NCBI RefSeq assembly: GCF_000756655.1
Contig: NZ_ARXU01000016.1
Coordinates: forward strand, 1-64,000
DNA length: 64,000 bases
Direction of reading: 5' to 3'
Origin: Alcanivorax jadensis T9
GTDB lineage: Bacteria; Pseudomonadota; Gammaproteobacteria; Pseudomonadales; Alcanivoracaceae
In this document: positions 26,943 to 35,657 of the stretch, in pieces
Numbering within the stretch: position 1 is the first letter of the stretch
Layout: each line of letters begins with the position of its first letter
Translations under genes and position numbers: made by a program
The notes under the pieces: generated by a model
Databases searched by the model: none
What the model was told of the DNA's origin: nothing
What the model saw: only the letters and a program-made list of their open reading frames with translations

Positions 26943-27899
26943 ATGTCGATCCGACTACGCGGGCTGCTGGCAGCCCTGACTCTGCTCGCTACTACCTCCC
27001 AGGCCCACGCCTGGTGGCCATTCGGCAAGGACACAAGCTACGCCGACACCCGCTATCCGATCGTGCTGGTCGGCGGCATCATCGCCTTCGATGACATCCT
27101 CGGTGTGGACTACTTCTACGGCATAGCCGACAACCTGCGCGACTATGGCGCCCAGGTGTACGAAAGCAACGTCAGCGCCCTGCAAAGCAATGAATACCGC
27201 GGCGAGGAGCTGATCGTCCAGATCGAAAACTACCTGGCGGTCACCGGCGCCGACAAAGTGAACCTGATCGCCCACTCCCAGGGCGCCCCTACTTCCCGCT
27301 ACGTGGCGGCGGTACGGCCGGATCTGGTGGCATCGGTTACCTCCGTGCACGGTGAGAACCGCGGCACCGCCCTGGCCGATGTGGTTCGCGGCCTGACACC
27401 GGAAGGCGGTATTGGTGAAGACCTGGCTGACAGCATCGCCGGCGCTTTCGGGGCGCTATGGGAATTTTCCTCCGGCGGGCCCAACCCGGACAACCAGTCC
27501 GCCAGTACCGTGCTGGCCGCCTCCACCACCGCAGGCATGGCCGAATTCAACCAGCGTTACCCCCAGGCGCTGCCCACCGATGCCTGTGGCACCAGCGGGC
27601 AACATAGCGTCAACGGCGTGCGCTACTGGTCTTGGGGTGGCACCGGTGTCCACACCAACCTGCTCGACCCGTTCGATAGCATTATGGTCACCGTCACCCG
27701 GTTTGCCTTCCCCTCAGGTGTCAAACATGACGGCATCCTGCCCCTGTGTGGCATGTACCTGGGCAAACCCATCCGCCACGACTACCGCCACAACCATGCG
27801 GATGCCATTCGCCACCTGTTTGGTCTGATGGGCTGGGAAACCGACCCCAAGACGCTCTACCGCAACCACGCCAACCGGCTCAGAAACGCGGGCCTGTAA
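26943..27899 (+). CDS. lip: Secreted triacylglycerol lipase, family I
   Basis: A 318-residue exported lipase. The signal peptide ends AHA, with cleavage before WWPFGKD (about residue 23). The nucleophile elbow is AHSQGAP (Ser112). The Asp in VKHDGILP and the His in YRHNHADAIRHL match the Asp and His of Pseudomonas lipases, and two cysteines flank this region (DACGTSG, LPLCGMY) and would form the known disulfide. The last residues TDPKTLYRNHANRLRNAGL are also typical. It needs the dedicated foldase encoded next. AGGAGAACAACC precedes the ATG. Export is probably by Sec and then type II secretion. Confidence 0.93.
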   Translation: MSIRLRGLLAALTLLATTSQAHAWWPFGKDTSYADTRYPIVLVGGIIAFDDILGVDYFYGIADNLRDYGAQVYESNVSALQSNEYRGEELIVQIENYLAVTGADKVNLIAHSQGAPTSRYVAAVRPDLVASVTSVHGENRGTALADVVRGLTPEGGIGEDLADSIAGAFGALWEFSSGGPNPDNQSASTVLAASTTAGMAEFNQRYPQALPTDACGTSGQHSVNGVRYWSWGGTGVHTNLLDPFDSIMVTVTRFAFPSGVKHDGILPLCGMYLGKPIRHDYRHNHADAIRHLFGLMGWETDPKTLYRNHANRLRNAGL

Positions 27900-27905
27900 A
27901 ACCGA

Positions 27906-27930
27906 CCCGCAGGGCCTGGTGCCCTGCGGG
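27906..27930 (+). other. Intercistronic hairpin between lipase and foldase
   Basis: CCCGCAGGGC pairs with GCCCTGCGGG around a CTGGT loop, a strong 10-bp stem with no T-run. It could stabilise the lipase mRNA 3' end or reduce read-through, setting a lipase excess over foldase. This is an inference from position and shape only. Confidence 0.6.
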
Positions 27931-27953
27931 CCAACCGGAACAGGAGAGTCGTT

Positions 27954-28952
27954 ATGAAACACCATCTCACCCTGCTGGCCTCTGTCGGGTTATTGGCCGC
28001 TGCAGGTTTCTGGGGGCTGCAACAGATGCCTGCCTCCGCGCATGGGGAAGCCCGCCCGGCGGCTGACACCCCCTCACAAGCTGCCCGCACTGATAGACCC
28101 ACTACACCCCTGCCTTCACGCCCGGTCACCCTGGCTCTGGCCAACACCTCCCTGGCCGGCACCACAGTGCCTGCCGATCTGGTCATGGACGGCGAGGGGC
28201 AACTGGTCGTGAACAGCGGTACCCGGGCCATTCTCGAGTACTTCCTGTCGCTGAGCGGGGAGCTGACGGATGAGCAGATACGCCATCTGATCCGGCAATG
28301 GGCTGAAGAGAACGCCAGCCCCCGTGCCGCCAGTGATCTGCTCGCGTTACTGGGTCGCTACAACGATTACCGCCAGCGATTTGCCAGCGGCGACTTTGCC
28401 GCCAGCACCGCAAGCGACATCACCGACAAGCTGAACCAGCGCCGACAATTGCGTGAAGAGCTATTCGGCGCCGATGCCGCAGCCCTGTTCGCCGACGAAG
28501 ATCGCTATGACAATTTCAGCCTGCAGCGACATGCCATCCTCACCGGTGATATGAGCAATGCGGAAAAGGAGCAAGCTATGCAGACTCTGCATGCATCACA
28601 GCCGGCCCACTTGGCAGATCAGTACCGGCAACAGCAAGCCCTTCAGCGTCTGCAAGACACAGAGCGATCCATCAAGGAAACAGGGGGAAGCAGCACAGAC
28701 CGGTTCGCCTACCATCAGCAAACCTTTGGTGATGAGGCCGCGCTGCGCTTACAGTCTCTGGCCAGAGAACGGCAGCAATGGCAACAGCGCTATCAGGATT
28801 ATGCGACACAGCGGGATCAAATTCTGACATCCGGCCTGGCTGGCAACGACCAGCAGCAACAGCTCGAGCAATTGCGTGCCAGATTGTTCGCTGAAACCGA
28901 ACAGCGACGGGTCGCAGCCTTGGACCGGCTTGAAGAACCGACCGGCGAATAA
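27954..28952 (+). CDS. lif: Lipase chaperone (steric foldase)
   Basis: A 332-residue inner-membrane-anchored periplasmic foldase. A signal-anchor helix covers about 4-22. A Pro/Thr/Ala-rich linker follows, to about 60. The helical foldase domain then begins with VPADLVMDGEGQLVVN and the family motif, here TRAILEYFLSLSGE, where the usual consensus is RxxFDYFLSALGE. The C-terminus is a long helical region rich in Gln and Glu. It lies 54 bases after the lipase stop in the same operon. Confidence 0.88.
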   Translation: MKHHLTLLASVGLLAAAGFWGLQQMPASAHGEARPAADTPSQAARTDRPTTPLPSRPVTLALANTSLAGTTVPADLVMDGEGQLVVNSGTRAILEYFLSLSGELTDEQIRHLIRQWAEENASPRAASDLLALLGRYNDYRQRFASGDFAASTASDITDKLNQRRQLREELFGADAAALFADEDRYDNFSLQRHAILTGDMSNAEKEQAMQTLHASQPAHLADQYRQQQALQRLQDTERSIKETGGSSTDRFAYHQQTFGDEAALRLQSLARERQQWQQRYQDYATQRDQILTSGLAGNDQQQQLEQLRARLFAETEQRRVAALDRLEEPTGE

Positions 28953-29046
28953 CCAGGCAGGAGACACGGAAGGTGGCGATGTTGGCAATGTCCAAGGTCA
29001 CGACAAACAGCCTGACCTCGGTGTGTATTCATGTGATCGAGGCAGG

Positions 29047-29571
29047 TCAGCGAGTCACCGTCACCACTTCCGGCACCAGCATCACCACCGCCGCATAGCC
29101 AGCCACCAGCAGGGTCAGGGCAATACCCAGGCCCAGAAACGGCCCCACATTCATGGCTCGGTGGTAGACAAAACTCTGCGCTGCCAGCTGCCAGCTCACC
29201 AGCACCAGATACAGCCCCTCGATCCAGCCCAGGGACTGCTCCGCACCCGCATTGATCGCCAGCAGTGGCAGAGTCACCAGGGTCAGCACCACATCGATGC
29301 CCACCAGCGACAGGGCGGTCTGCAGCCAACGGCTCTGCAGCCCCTTGAACCCCAACAGCACAAAGATGCCGACCAGAATCACCGTCATCGAGGTGAGCTG
29401 GCTGCTTAGCAGCACCAGTACCGGCAGCGCCGTCTGCAAGCTGCCAACCAGCAGTTGCAGGGCACACCAGCCCAGCAACACCAGCCCCAGCAGGCTGGAC
29501 GAGTAAGGAGCGTTTTCGGGGCCGGCACGAAATATGGCCAGCCGCCAGAACAAAGTCATCAATGCAGTCAT
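29047..29571 (-). CDS. Predicted membrane protein, family unknown
   Basis: A 174-residue integral membrane protein that I do not recognise. It has about four to five hydrophobic segments, starting near residues 24-46 and 48-75 and ending with a long one at about 145-168 (FLGLGIALTLLVAGYAAVVML). Charged residues are few. It is alone on the minus strand, between the foldase gene and pfp. Confidence 0.6.
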   Translation of the reverse strand: MTALMTLFWRLAIFRAGPENAPYSSSLLGLVLLGWCALQLLVGSLQTALPVLVLLSSQLTSMTVILVGIFVLLGFKGLQSRWLQTALSLVGIDVVLTLVTLPLLAINAGAEQSLGWIEGLYLVLVSWQLAAQSFVYHRAMNVGPFLGLGIALTLLVAGYAAVVMLVPEVVTVTR

Positions 29572-29610
29572 GGATCCTCCGGCGGGCTATTGTTCCAGAG
29601 CCGGGGAGAA

Positions 29611-29685
29611 GTAGCTACTAGCCGCGAGCTATAAGCTACGAGCTGAAACGTGCGCTTGTAGCTAGAAGCTCGAAGCTAGCAGCTG
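29611..29685. repeat. AGCT heptad-word palindrome
   Basis: GTAGCTACTAGCC, GAGCTATAAGCTACGAGCT and AGCTAGAAGCTCGAAGCTAGC lie in close succession. The word AGCTnnn repeats at 7-bp intervals in both arms around AAACGTGCGC. It lies between the membrane-protein promoter and pfp, about 80 bases before the pfp start. Confidence 0.65.
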
Positions 29686-29766
29686 TTTCCTTTCGTCCGA
29701 CAACACCGGGTGTGTTTCATGGGCGCCTTCGCTAGAATGCACGAAAATTGAATCAAGGGGTCTCTC

Positions 29767-31029
29767 ATGGCGCGTAAAAACGCTTTCTATGCTCAGTCCG
29801 GCGGTGTTACCGCTGTCATCAATGCTTCCGCCGCCGGCGTGATCGAAGCCGCCCGCGAAAACAAGGATGTGATCGGCAAGGTCTACGCCGGCCGTAACGG
29901 CATCATCGGCGCCCTCACCGAGGAGCTGATCGACACCAGCAAAGAAAGCAAAAGCGCCATCGACGCGCTCAAGCACACCCCCGGCGGCGCCTTCGGCTCC
30001 TGCCGCTACAAGCTGAAAGACCTGAAGACCTCCCAGCGCGAGTACGAGCGTCTGATCGAGGTGTTCAAGGCCCACAACATCGGCTACTTCTTCTACAACG
30101 GCGGTGGTGACTCCGCCGACACCTGCCTGAAAGTGTCCCAACTCTCAGAGAAGATGGGCTACCCGATCCAGGCCATCCACGTGCCCAAGACCGTGGATAA
30201 CGACCTGCCCTTCACCGACGTGAGCCCGGGCTTCGGCTCCGTGGCCAAATACACCGCAGTGAGCTGCCGCGAGGCGGCCCTGGACGTGGCCAGCATGTGC
30301 GCCACCTCCACCAAGGTGTTCGTCATGGAAGTGATGGGCCGCCACGCCGGCTGGATCGCCGCCGCTGCCGGCCTGGCCAAGGACGACAACGACGACGCCC
30401 CGCACCTGATTCTGTTCCCGGAAATTGCCTTCGACAAAGCCGCCTTCATGAAGAAGGTACAGGCCACCGTGGAGAAGGTCGGCTACTGTGTAATCGTGGT
30501 GTCCGAAGGCGCCCGCTACGAAGACGGCACCTTCCTGGCTGACGCCGGCAACACCGACGCCTTCGGCCACAAGCAGCTCGGCGGCGTGGCCCCGGTGATT
30601 GCGCAGATGGTCAAAGACGAATTCGGCTACAAATACCACTGGGCAGTGAGCGACTACCTGCAACGGGCCGCCCGTCACATTGCCTCCGCCACCGACGTGG
30701 AGCAGGCCTACGCCGTGGGCCGCGCTGCCGTGGAATTTGCCGTAGCCGGTAAAAACGCGGTGATGCCCACCATCGAGCGCAAGAAAACCAAGAAATACAG
30801 CTGGACCATCGGTGAAGCGCCGCTGAAGAAAGTGGCCAACGTGGAAAAGAAAATGCCGCGCAAATTCATCACCAAGGATGGCTTTGGCATCACCCCCGGC
30901 GCCCGCGAGTATCTGGCCCCGCTGATCGGCGGCGAATCCTACCCGCCATACAAGGACGGCCTGCCGCAATTCGCCAAGCTGAAACTGGCCCCGGTAGCCA
31001 AGAAGCTGAACGACGCGTTCGAGGTGTAA
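29767..31029 (+). CDS. pfp: Diphosphate-dependent 6-phosphofructokinase
   Basis: Phosphorylates fructose 6-phosphate with PPi, reversibly. It has 420 residues. The PPi-type catalytic block is VPKTVDNDLPFTD (about 139-151), where Lys precedes the TVDND that ATP enzymes write as GTIDND. The upstream glycine loop reads FYNGGGDSADT (about 97-107). VMGRHAGWIAA and the LFPE region bind sugar phosphate. AAGGGG precedes the ATG. A bidirectional terminator follows. A pyrophosphatase gene (ppa) is only 1.8 kb downstream. Confidence 0.9.
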   Translation: MARKNAFYAQSGGVTAVINASAAGVIEAARENKDVIGKVYAGRNGIIGALTEELIDTSKESKSAIDALKHTPGGAFGSCRYKLKDLKTSQREYERLIEVFKAHNIGYFFYNGGGDSADTCLKVSQLSEKMGYPIQAIHVPKTVDNDLPFTDVSPGFGSVAKYTAVSCREAALDVASMCATSTKVFVMEVMGRHAGWIAAAAGLAKDDNDDAPHLILFPEIAFDKAAFMKKVQATVEKVGYCVIVVSEGARYEDGTFLADAGNTDAFGHKQLGGVAPVIAQMVKDEFGYKYHWAVSDYLQRAARHIASATDVEQAYAVGRAAVEFAVAGKNAVMPTIERKKTKKYSWTIGEAPLKKVANVEKKMPRKFITKDGFGITPGAREYLAPLIGGESYPPYKDGLPQFAKLKLAPVAKKLNDAFEV

Positions 31030-31039
31030 CCCACCCGGA

Positions 31040-31074
31040 TACAAAAACGCCCCGCATCGCGGGGCGTTTTTGTA
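31040..31074. terminator. Bidirectional terminator between pfp and murI
   Basis: TACAAAAACGCCCCGC and GCGGGGCGTTTTTGTA pair around AT. A-runs on one side and T-runs on the other make it work in both directions for the convergent genes. Confidence 0.9.
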
Positions 31075-31089
31075 TGTGCTGGTCTATGC

Positions 31090-31878
31090 TTATAGCGGAT
31101 ACACCGCCTTCCCCGCCCCCCACAAGCATTCTATCTGACGCCCAAACACTGCCACTTCACCGCTGGTGTGAAACGCTTCTTTGCCGATGCTGTCCGCATC
31201 CGCCAGCAACCCCTCACACTTCAGTCGCCGCACCACTTCCCGGGCCACCGCCGACTCGGTACTGACAATTTGAACATCCGGTCCCGCCACCCGGGCAATG
31301 CGTCCAGCCAGATAGTTGTAATGGGTGCAGCCCAGCACAATGGTATCTGCCCCCTTCTCCAACAGCGGTGCGATATAGCGATGTAGCAGTTCCAGAGTGC
31401 TGTCATCATCAAAACGCAACGCCTCAATCTGGCCCACCAGATCCGGACAGGGCTGTACCGCAATACTCACCGTACTGGAAAACCGCGCCGCCAGAGCGCT
31501 GAAGGAATGGGTCTGCAAGGTTCTGGGCGTGGCCAGCACGCCCACCACCCCGCTACGCGTCGCCAGCACCGCCGGCTTCACCCCCGGCTCCACGCCGATA
31601 ATCGGCACCGACCAGGTGCTCCGTAGCTGCGCAATGGCGGAGGTGGTAGCCGTATTACACGCCACCACCACGGCTTTGGCCCCCTGCCCAAGCAGGAAAT
31701 CCGTCACCGTGTTCATTCGCTCCAGAATAAAGTCATCGGATTTGTCACCATAAGGCGCATGACGGGAATCGGCCACATAGAGGATATCGTCGGCGGGCAG
31801 CAGCTCACGGACTTTCGCGGCCACGGAAAGGCCGCCGATGCCGGAGTCGAAGATACCGATGGGATGGGAATGGGGCAT
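31090..31878 (-). CDS. murI: Glutamate racemase
   Basis: Converts L-glutamate to D-glutamate for peptidoglycan. It has 262 residues. The first catalytic cysteine is in VVACNTATTSA (about 73-83) and the second in IVLGCTHYNYL (about 183-193). The start IGIFDSGIGGLSV and DSRHAPYGDKS (about 38-48) are further landmarks. It is convergent with pfp. No strong ribosome site precedes the ATG, so the exact start is less certain than the identity. Confidence 0.95.
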   Translation of the reverse strand: MPHSHPIGIFDSGIGGLSVAAKVRELLPADDILYVADSRHAPYGDKSDDFILERMNTVTDFLLGQGAKAVVVACNTATTSAIAQLRSTWSVPIIGVEPGVKPAVLATRSGVVGVLATPRTLQTHSFSALAARFSSTVSIAVQPCPDLVGQIEALRFDDDSTLELLHRYIAPLLEKGADTIVLGCTHYNYLAGRIARVAGPDVQIVSTESAVAREVVRRLKCEGLLADADSIGKEAFHTSGEVAVFGRQIECLWGAGKAVYPL

Positions 31879-32108
31879 GGCAGAATCTGGGGTTCGAGTT
31901 TACCTTGGATGGATAGTGTACTCGACCGGGGCGGAAACTGGGAAAGAGTAGGGGTTGCCCTGATGCCAAAGCACAAACAATGATTATTGAGAAGGCGGCA
32001 CAGATGGCGGATATTGTGCCGTTTACACGGCAAAAGTCACTGCCGTGCACCTGTCACTGTTCTCGGGACCACAGCGGTGGTAGCGTCAAAAAGTAAAAAG
32101 GAGAACCC

Positions 32109-32274
32109 GTGAGCAAAACACTCGACGAGTTGTCAAAACAGGCGTTCGTGTATGAATGTGCCAGCCGCGCCCTAGCAAGGGGCAGCCAAGCCTTCTGTTG
32201 CCAGCATGGTGCGGGATACGGAAAAGCTGTGGGACGAGTTACAGGAATGGCAAACCCGACAGGAGTCAGAATGA
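32109..32274 (+). pseudogene. Small helical protein gene with an apparent +1 frameshift
   Basis: GTG 32109 is preceded by AAAAAGGAGAACCC, a strong ribosome site. The first frame encodes SKTLDELSKQAFVYECASRALARGSQAF. If one T near 32194-32198 (CCTTCTGTTGCC) is skipped, the next frame continues VASMVRDTEKLWDELQEWQ and stops at TGA 32272, which overlaps the rhodanese ATG by four bases. Together they give a coherent helical protein of about 54 residues. Either the gene is broken, the sequence has an extra base, or the frame is shifted on purpose. I do not recognise the family. Confidence 0.5.
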
Positions 32275-32639
32275 TGAAACGTTTCAGCCTGGGCTTACTG
32301 GTACTACTGAGCACCCTCACCGCGCCGCTATGGGCCGCCGACAGTATCAGCATCAACGAGCTCAAACAGGCCATGCAGGCCGACAAGGCTCCCATCATCA
32401 TTGATGTCCGTGATGAGGACGAATACCTGGCTGGGCATATTCCCGGCGCCATCATGGTGCCGGCCAAACAGATGGACCAGCATTTGGATATGCTCAAGCA
32501 ATACCGTAAGCAGGAAATCGTGCTGTACTGCGTATCCGGCCGCCGCGCCAGCGCCGCCGCCACCGTGCTGGAGGACGCCGGTTTCAAGAAGGTGCGGCTG
32601 CTTGAAGGCAACTACCCCGGCTGGAGCGAGGTCCAATAA
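32271..32639 (+). CDS. Secreted rhodanese-like sulfurtransferase
   Basis: A 122-residue periplasmic protein. The signal peptide covers about 1-21, ending APLWA. A single rhodanese domain follows. DVRDEDEYLAGHIPGA is the CH2A-like motif, and the active-site loop is YCVSGRRAS with the cysteine in CVSGRR. WPGW-like NYPGWSEVQ ends the protein. AGGAG precedes the ATG at about 32260. It is likely coupled to the upstream frameshifted small gene. A hairpin without T-run follows. Confidence 0.85.
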   Translation: MMKRFSLGLLVLLSTLTAPLWAADSISINELKQAMQADKAPIIIDVRDEDEYLAGHIPGAIMVPAKQMDQHLDMLKQYRKQEIVLYCVSGRRASAAATVLEDAGFKKVRLLEGNYPGWSEVQ

Positions 32640-32655
32640 GCCTGCCCGAGCCCCC

Positions 32656-32678
32656 AGGGAGCCCGTCATGGGCTCCCT
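32656..32678 (+). terminator. Hairpin downstream of the rhodanese gene
   Basis: AGGGAGCCC and GGGCTCCCT pair around GTCAT. The stem is strong but the tail (AACTCC) has no T-run, so it is a weak terminator candidate or an mRNA stabiliser. Confidence 0.45.
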
Positions 32679-32801
32679 AACTCCTTGACCATAAAGCCAT
32701 TATCCTTAGTCCTTAGGCTACGACCTTCCGCCATTAGCCGGAACCGCCCTGCATTGCTATAATCCGCGCCCACCACCAACCCTGTTTGAGAAGGATAGAT
32801 C

Positions 32802-33332
32802 ATGGATTTTGCTAAGGTTCCCGCCGGGAAAGAGATTCCGGAAGACATCTACGTGGTCATCGAGATCCCGGCCAACGCTGACCCGATCAAGTACGAGATC
32901 GACAAGGACAGCAACGCCGTATTCGTCGACCGCTTCATGGCAACCCCCATGTTCTACCCGGCCAACTATGGCTACATCCCCAACACTCTGTCCGAAGACG
33001 GCGACCCGCTGGACGTGCTGGTTGTGACCCCTTACCCGGTGGTTCCCGGTTCCGTGATCCGCTGTCGTCCGGTCGGCATCCTGAACATGACCGACGAAGC
33101 CGGTAAAGATGCCAAACTGGTGGCGGTACCGCACACCAAGCTGACCAAGATCTACGACAACGTGAAAGACATCAACGATCTGCCTGAACTGCTGCTGGCT
33201 CAAATCAAGCACTTCTTCGAGCACTATAAAGAGCTGGAAGCTGGCAAGTGGGTGAAGGTCGATGGCTGGGACGGCGCCGAAGCCGCCAAGGCCGAGATCC
33301 TGAAATCCGTGGAAGCCTACGAAAAAGGGTAA
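32802..33332 (+). CDS. ppa: Soluble inorganic pyrophosphatase, family I
   Basis: Hydrolyses PPi to phosphate, pulling biosynthetic reactions forward. It has 176 residues, the bacterial hexamer type. The metal-binding block [12 protein letters not shown] (about 66-77) has the conserved acidic residues. Substrate residues are in [19 protein letters not shown] and [19 protein letters not shown] precedes ATG 32802. The gene is alone and ends at a heptad palindrome (copy B). Confidence 0.96.
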   Translation: MDFAKVPAGKEIPEDIYVVIEIPANADPIKYEIDKDSNAVFVDRFMATPMFYPANYGYIPNTLSEDGDPLDVLVVTPYPVVPGSVIRCRPVGILNMTDEAGKDAKLVAVPHTKLTKIYDNVKDINDLPELLLAQIKHFFEHYKELEAGKWVKVDGWDGAEAAKAEILKSVEAYEKG

Positions 33333-33341
33333 GCCTAAAGG

Positions 33342-33499
33342 GCAGTTGAAAGTTTCAAGTTGAAAGTTGCAACCGCCCTGTCGGTGACTCCATCGGAAAA
33401 CAAAGAGGCCGCGCCCATGCTCTGGGCGCGGCCTCTTTGTTTTTAGTAACTATTAACGATATCGCGCGTTGTAACTTGAAACTTTCAACTTGCAACTGC
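33342..33499. repeat. Heptad-armed palindromic element, copy B
   Basis: Arms of TTGAAAG, TTTCAAG and TTGAAAG words are inversely repeated at 33468-33499 (CTTGAAACTTTCAACTTG). The core is AAACAAAGAGGCCGCGCCC/GGGCGCGGCCTCTTTGTTT, a strong bidirectional terminator (about 33399-33440). It lies between convergent ppa and the AraC gene. The arm word differs from copy A although the core is nearly the same. Confidence 0.85.
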
Positions 33500-33501
33500 T
33501 C

Positions 33502-34530
33502 CTACCTCTGCTCCCGGTAGGCCCGCGGCGTGACCCCACTCCAGCGCTTGAATGCCTTGGAAAAGTTGGCCACATCACTGTACCCCAAGGAATAAGCCAC
33601 CTCGCTGATGCTGTTATCCGGCTTCGCCAGCAGACGCTGCGCCTGGCGATAACGCTCCTGATCCTGAAGTTGTCGATAGCTAAGCCCGGATTGTTGCAGA
33701 TGGCGCTTGAGAGTGCGGGGGGAGACTGACAGCTTTTCCGCCATGGCCTCCAGGGACGGCAACGGCGCCGTTCGATCCTGCAAGGCACTGCGGATACGCT
33801 CTGCCATGACACCGTCTTCCTCGGTACGCCACTGACGGAACTCCAGCTCACACTGCTCCCTTGCCAACGCCGCCACCTGCGGATCAGCCAAGCGTGGGCG
33901 GGCAGCCAGGGCGGCCAGCGGAAAGACCAGGGCATCCTCATCCTGATCGAACAGAACCGGCACCCCCACCTCTTTTTTAAGTATCGACAGATAGGCCGGT
34001 GCACTTCCCCGGCGGCGGATCTCCAACCCTTCCGGCGGTGCATCCAGCAACTGTTCGATCATGAACGCCAGCCCCACCAGCATCGCTTCAATAACAAAAT
34101 CATGGGCCACGCCCAGTGAAGCCGTACTGCGAAGTTGCACATGGGCCAATTCGCCCTGACGACACTGGTCAATCACCAGAAAAGGCGCCCGCAGACCGAG
34201 GAAGCGGCAGGCCGCATCCAGGGCATCCTGGGCACTGGCACTGGACAAGGCCAGCAGGCCAACCGGGCCATGCAGAGTGATGCTCATGGCCCGGGCATAG
34301 CGGAAGCCCAACCCCTGCTCGCCAACCATGGCCACCCCCCGCTCGGCCACGGTCTGGGCCAGGGACATGGATACCCGCCGGTCCGGGGCCAGTAACTCGT
34401 CGCGGCTCACCCCCAGCCCCGCCAGCAAGGACGAGGCATCCAGCCCCATGCCCGCCAGCACGTCATAGAGCAGCACCACGTAAATACCCGGTATCCCGGC
34501 ACTTCCCCAGGGACGGCCCGAACTCACCAT
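33502..34530 (-). CDS. AraC-family regulator with arabinose-binding-type N-terminal domain
   Basis: A 342-residue regulator. Residues 15-200 match the arabinose-operon-type sensing domain of OruR/ArgR-like regulators (segments LGVSRDELLAPDRRVSMSLAQ and LGFRYARAMSITLHGPVGLLALSS). Residues 240-342 form the AraC DNA-binding domain ending EVAYSLGYSDVANFSKAFKRWSGVTPRAYRE. The start at 34530 has GGAGGGCC upstream. The reading frame stays open far beyond this on the same strand, but that part lies opposite the next gene and looks like a shadow. It is divergent from the metal-dependent hydrolase, its probable target. Confidence 0.85.
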   Translation of the reverse strand: MVSSGRPWGSAGIPGIYVVLLYDVLAGMGLDASSLLAGLGVSRDELLAPDRRVSMSLAQTVAERGVAMVGEQGLGFRYARAMSITLHGPVGLLALSSASAQDALDAACRFLGLRAPFLVIDQCRQGELAHVQLRSTASLGVAHDFVIEAMLVGLAFMIEQLLDAPPEGLEIRRRGSAPAYLSILKKEVGVPVLFDQDEDALVFPLAALAARPRLADPQVAALAREQCELEFRQWRTEEDGVMAERIRSALQDRTAPLPSLEAMAEKLSVSPRTLKRHLQQSGLSYRQLQDQERYRQAQRLLAKPDNSISEVAYSLGYSDVANFSKAFKRWSGVTPRAYREQR

Positions 34531-34626
34531 TTGTTGGCCCTCCACGACAAGACCTTGATTGCAAGACTGAGCATAGTAGTTGTCATTGAACGATGTCATC
34601 AATGGCATTTGTACCAGGAGACACTG

Positions 34627-35490
34627 ATGAATCTGAAGCTGGTGAAAAAAAAGAAACACCCTTCTGTGCCCATTATCCCGCGTCGCATGGGATTTTCCTT
34701 CGACGGCATACAGCATGATGACTACTGGTTCGACAACGACCCGGTGCTGACCCATCTGTTGAATATCCTGTCGCTGACCTTCCCGGATGGCGAGCGTTTC
34801 TTTGTGGATTCTGTTCGTGCCCTGCGGGACAAGGTAGAGGACAAGGATCGCCAGAAGGATATTTCCGGCTTCATTGGCCAGGAGGCCATGCACTCCCTGG
34901 AGCATCAGGCATTCAACGACCTGATTGCTGACGGCAAGTACGACGACATCGTTGCCCATGCGCTTGCCGTCACCAACAAGCTGCTGGCCGGTGCCCGCAA
35001 GTACATGAGCAAACGTCAGCAGCTGGCGGCTACCGCAGGCCTGGAGCACTTTACCGCCATTCTTGCCGACGCCATCCTGCGCCGCCCGGAGTTGCTGCAA
35101 AAGATGGACCCGGCAGTCCGTGACCTGTGGGTGTGGCACGCTATCGAGGAAACCGAACACAAGGCCGTAGCCTACGATTTGTACACGGATGTCAGCGGCA
35201 ACTATCTGGAGCGCCAGCGACTCTTCCTCTCCAGCACCGCCTACCTGATCGGCTTCTCCAGCTACTTCACCTGGCAGATGCTCAAGCGGGACAATGTTCA
35301 CCGTAAACCACTCACCCTGGCCAAAGGGCTGTGGAAAGGGTTCGGTTACAAAGGTGTGATCAGCAGCATCATCCCAGCCTGGTTCAGCTACCTGAAACCC
35401 GGCTTTCACCCCTGGGATGATGACAACAGCGCGCTGATTGAAAAATGGCGGGCAAGCCTGCCTCAGCCCAAGGAAAAGAATGCGGCGTAA
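34627..35490 (+). CDS. Predicted metal-dependent hydrolase (PF10118-like)
   Basis: A 287-residue helical protein. Carboxylate and histidine motifs GQEAMHSLEHQAFN (about 81-94) and HAIEETEHKAVAYD (about 174-187) could bind a di-metal centre. The start IIPRRMGFSFDG is typical of the family. No signal peptide is seen, but a hydrophobic helix near 205-222 (LFLSSTAYLIGFSSYF) suggests membrane contact. CCAGGAGACACTG precedes ATG 34627. The divergent AraC gene is a likely regulator. The activity is not established. Confidence 0.75.
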   Translation: MNLKLVKKKKHPSVPIIPRRMGFSFDGIQHDDYWFDNDPVLTHLLNILSLTFPDGERFFVDSVRALRDKVEDKDRQKDISGFIGQEAMHSLEHQAFNDLIADGKYDDIVAHALAVTNKLLAGARKYMSKRQQLAATAGLEHFTAILADAILRRPELLQKMDPAVRDLWVWHAIEETEHKAVAYDLYTDVSGNYLERQRLFLSSTAYLIGFSSYFTWQMLKRDNVHRKPLTLAKGLWKGFGYKGVISSIIPAWFSYLKPGFHPWDDDNSALIEKWRASLPQPKEKNAA

Positions 35491-35492
35491 AA

Positions 35493-35651
35493 TAATTGAT
35501 AGTTGATAATGGGTAATTGATAACTGCGCGATCAGGCGCAGTCATAATCAGAAAGCAAAGAGGCCGCGCCCAATGACTTGGGCGCGGCCTCTTTCGTTCA
35601 GGATATCCGAGAGACTGGCTCGCGACGTTATCAATTATCCATTATCAATTG
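35493..35651. repeat. Heptad-armed palindromic element, copy C
   Basis: Arms of TTGATAG/TTGATAA words are inversely repeated at 35629-35651. The spacers GCGCGATCAGGCGCAG and GAGACTGGCTCGCGACG nearly equal those of copy A, 34 kb away. The core hairpin pairs GAGGCCGCGCCCA with TGGGCGCGGCCTC. It lies between convergent genes. Confidence 0.85.
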
Positions 35652-35657
35652 CCTTTC

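Noticed and set aside
33502-35409. A 635-codon open frame on the minus strand reaching far upstream of the AraC gene
   Set aside because: Only the last 342 codons look like protein. The rest lies opposite the metal-dependent hydrolase and has no family features. The AraC start at 34530 has a good ribosome site.
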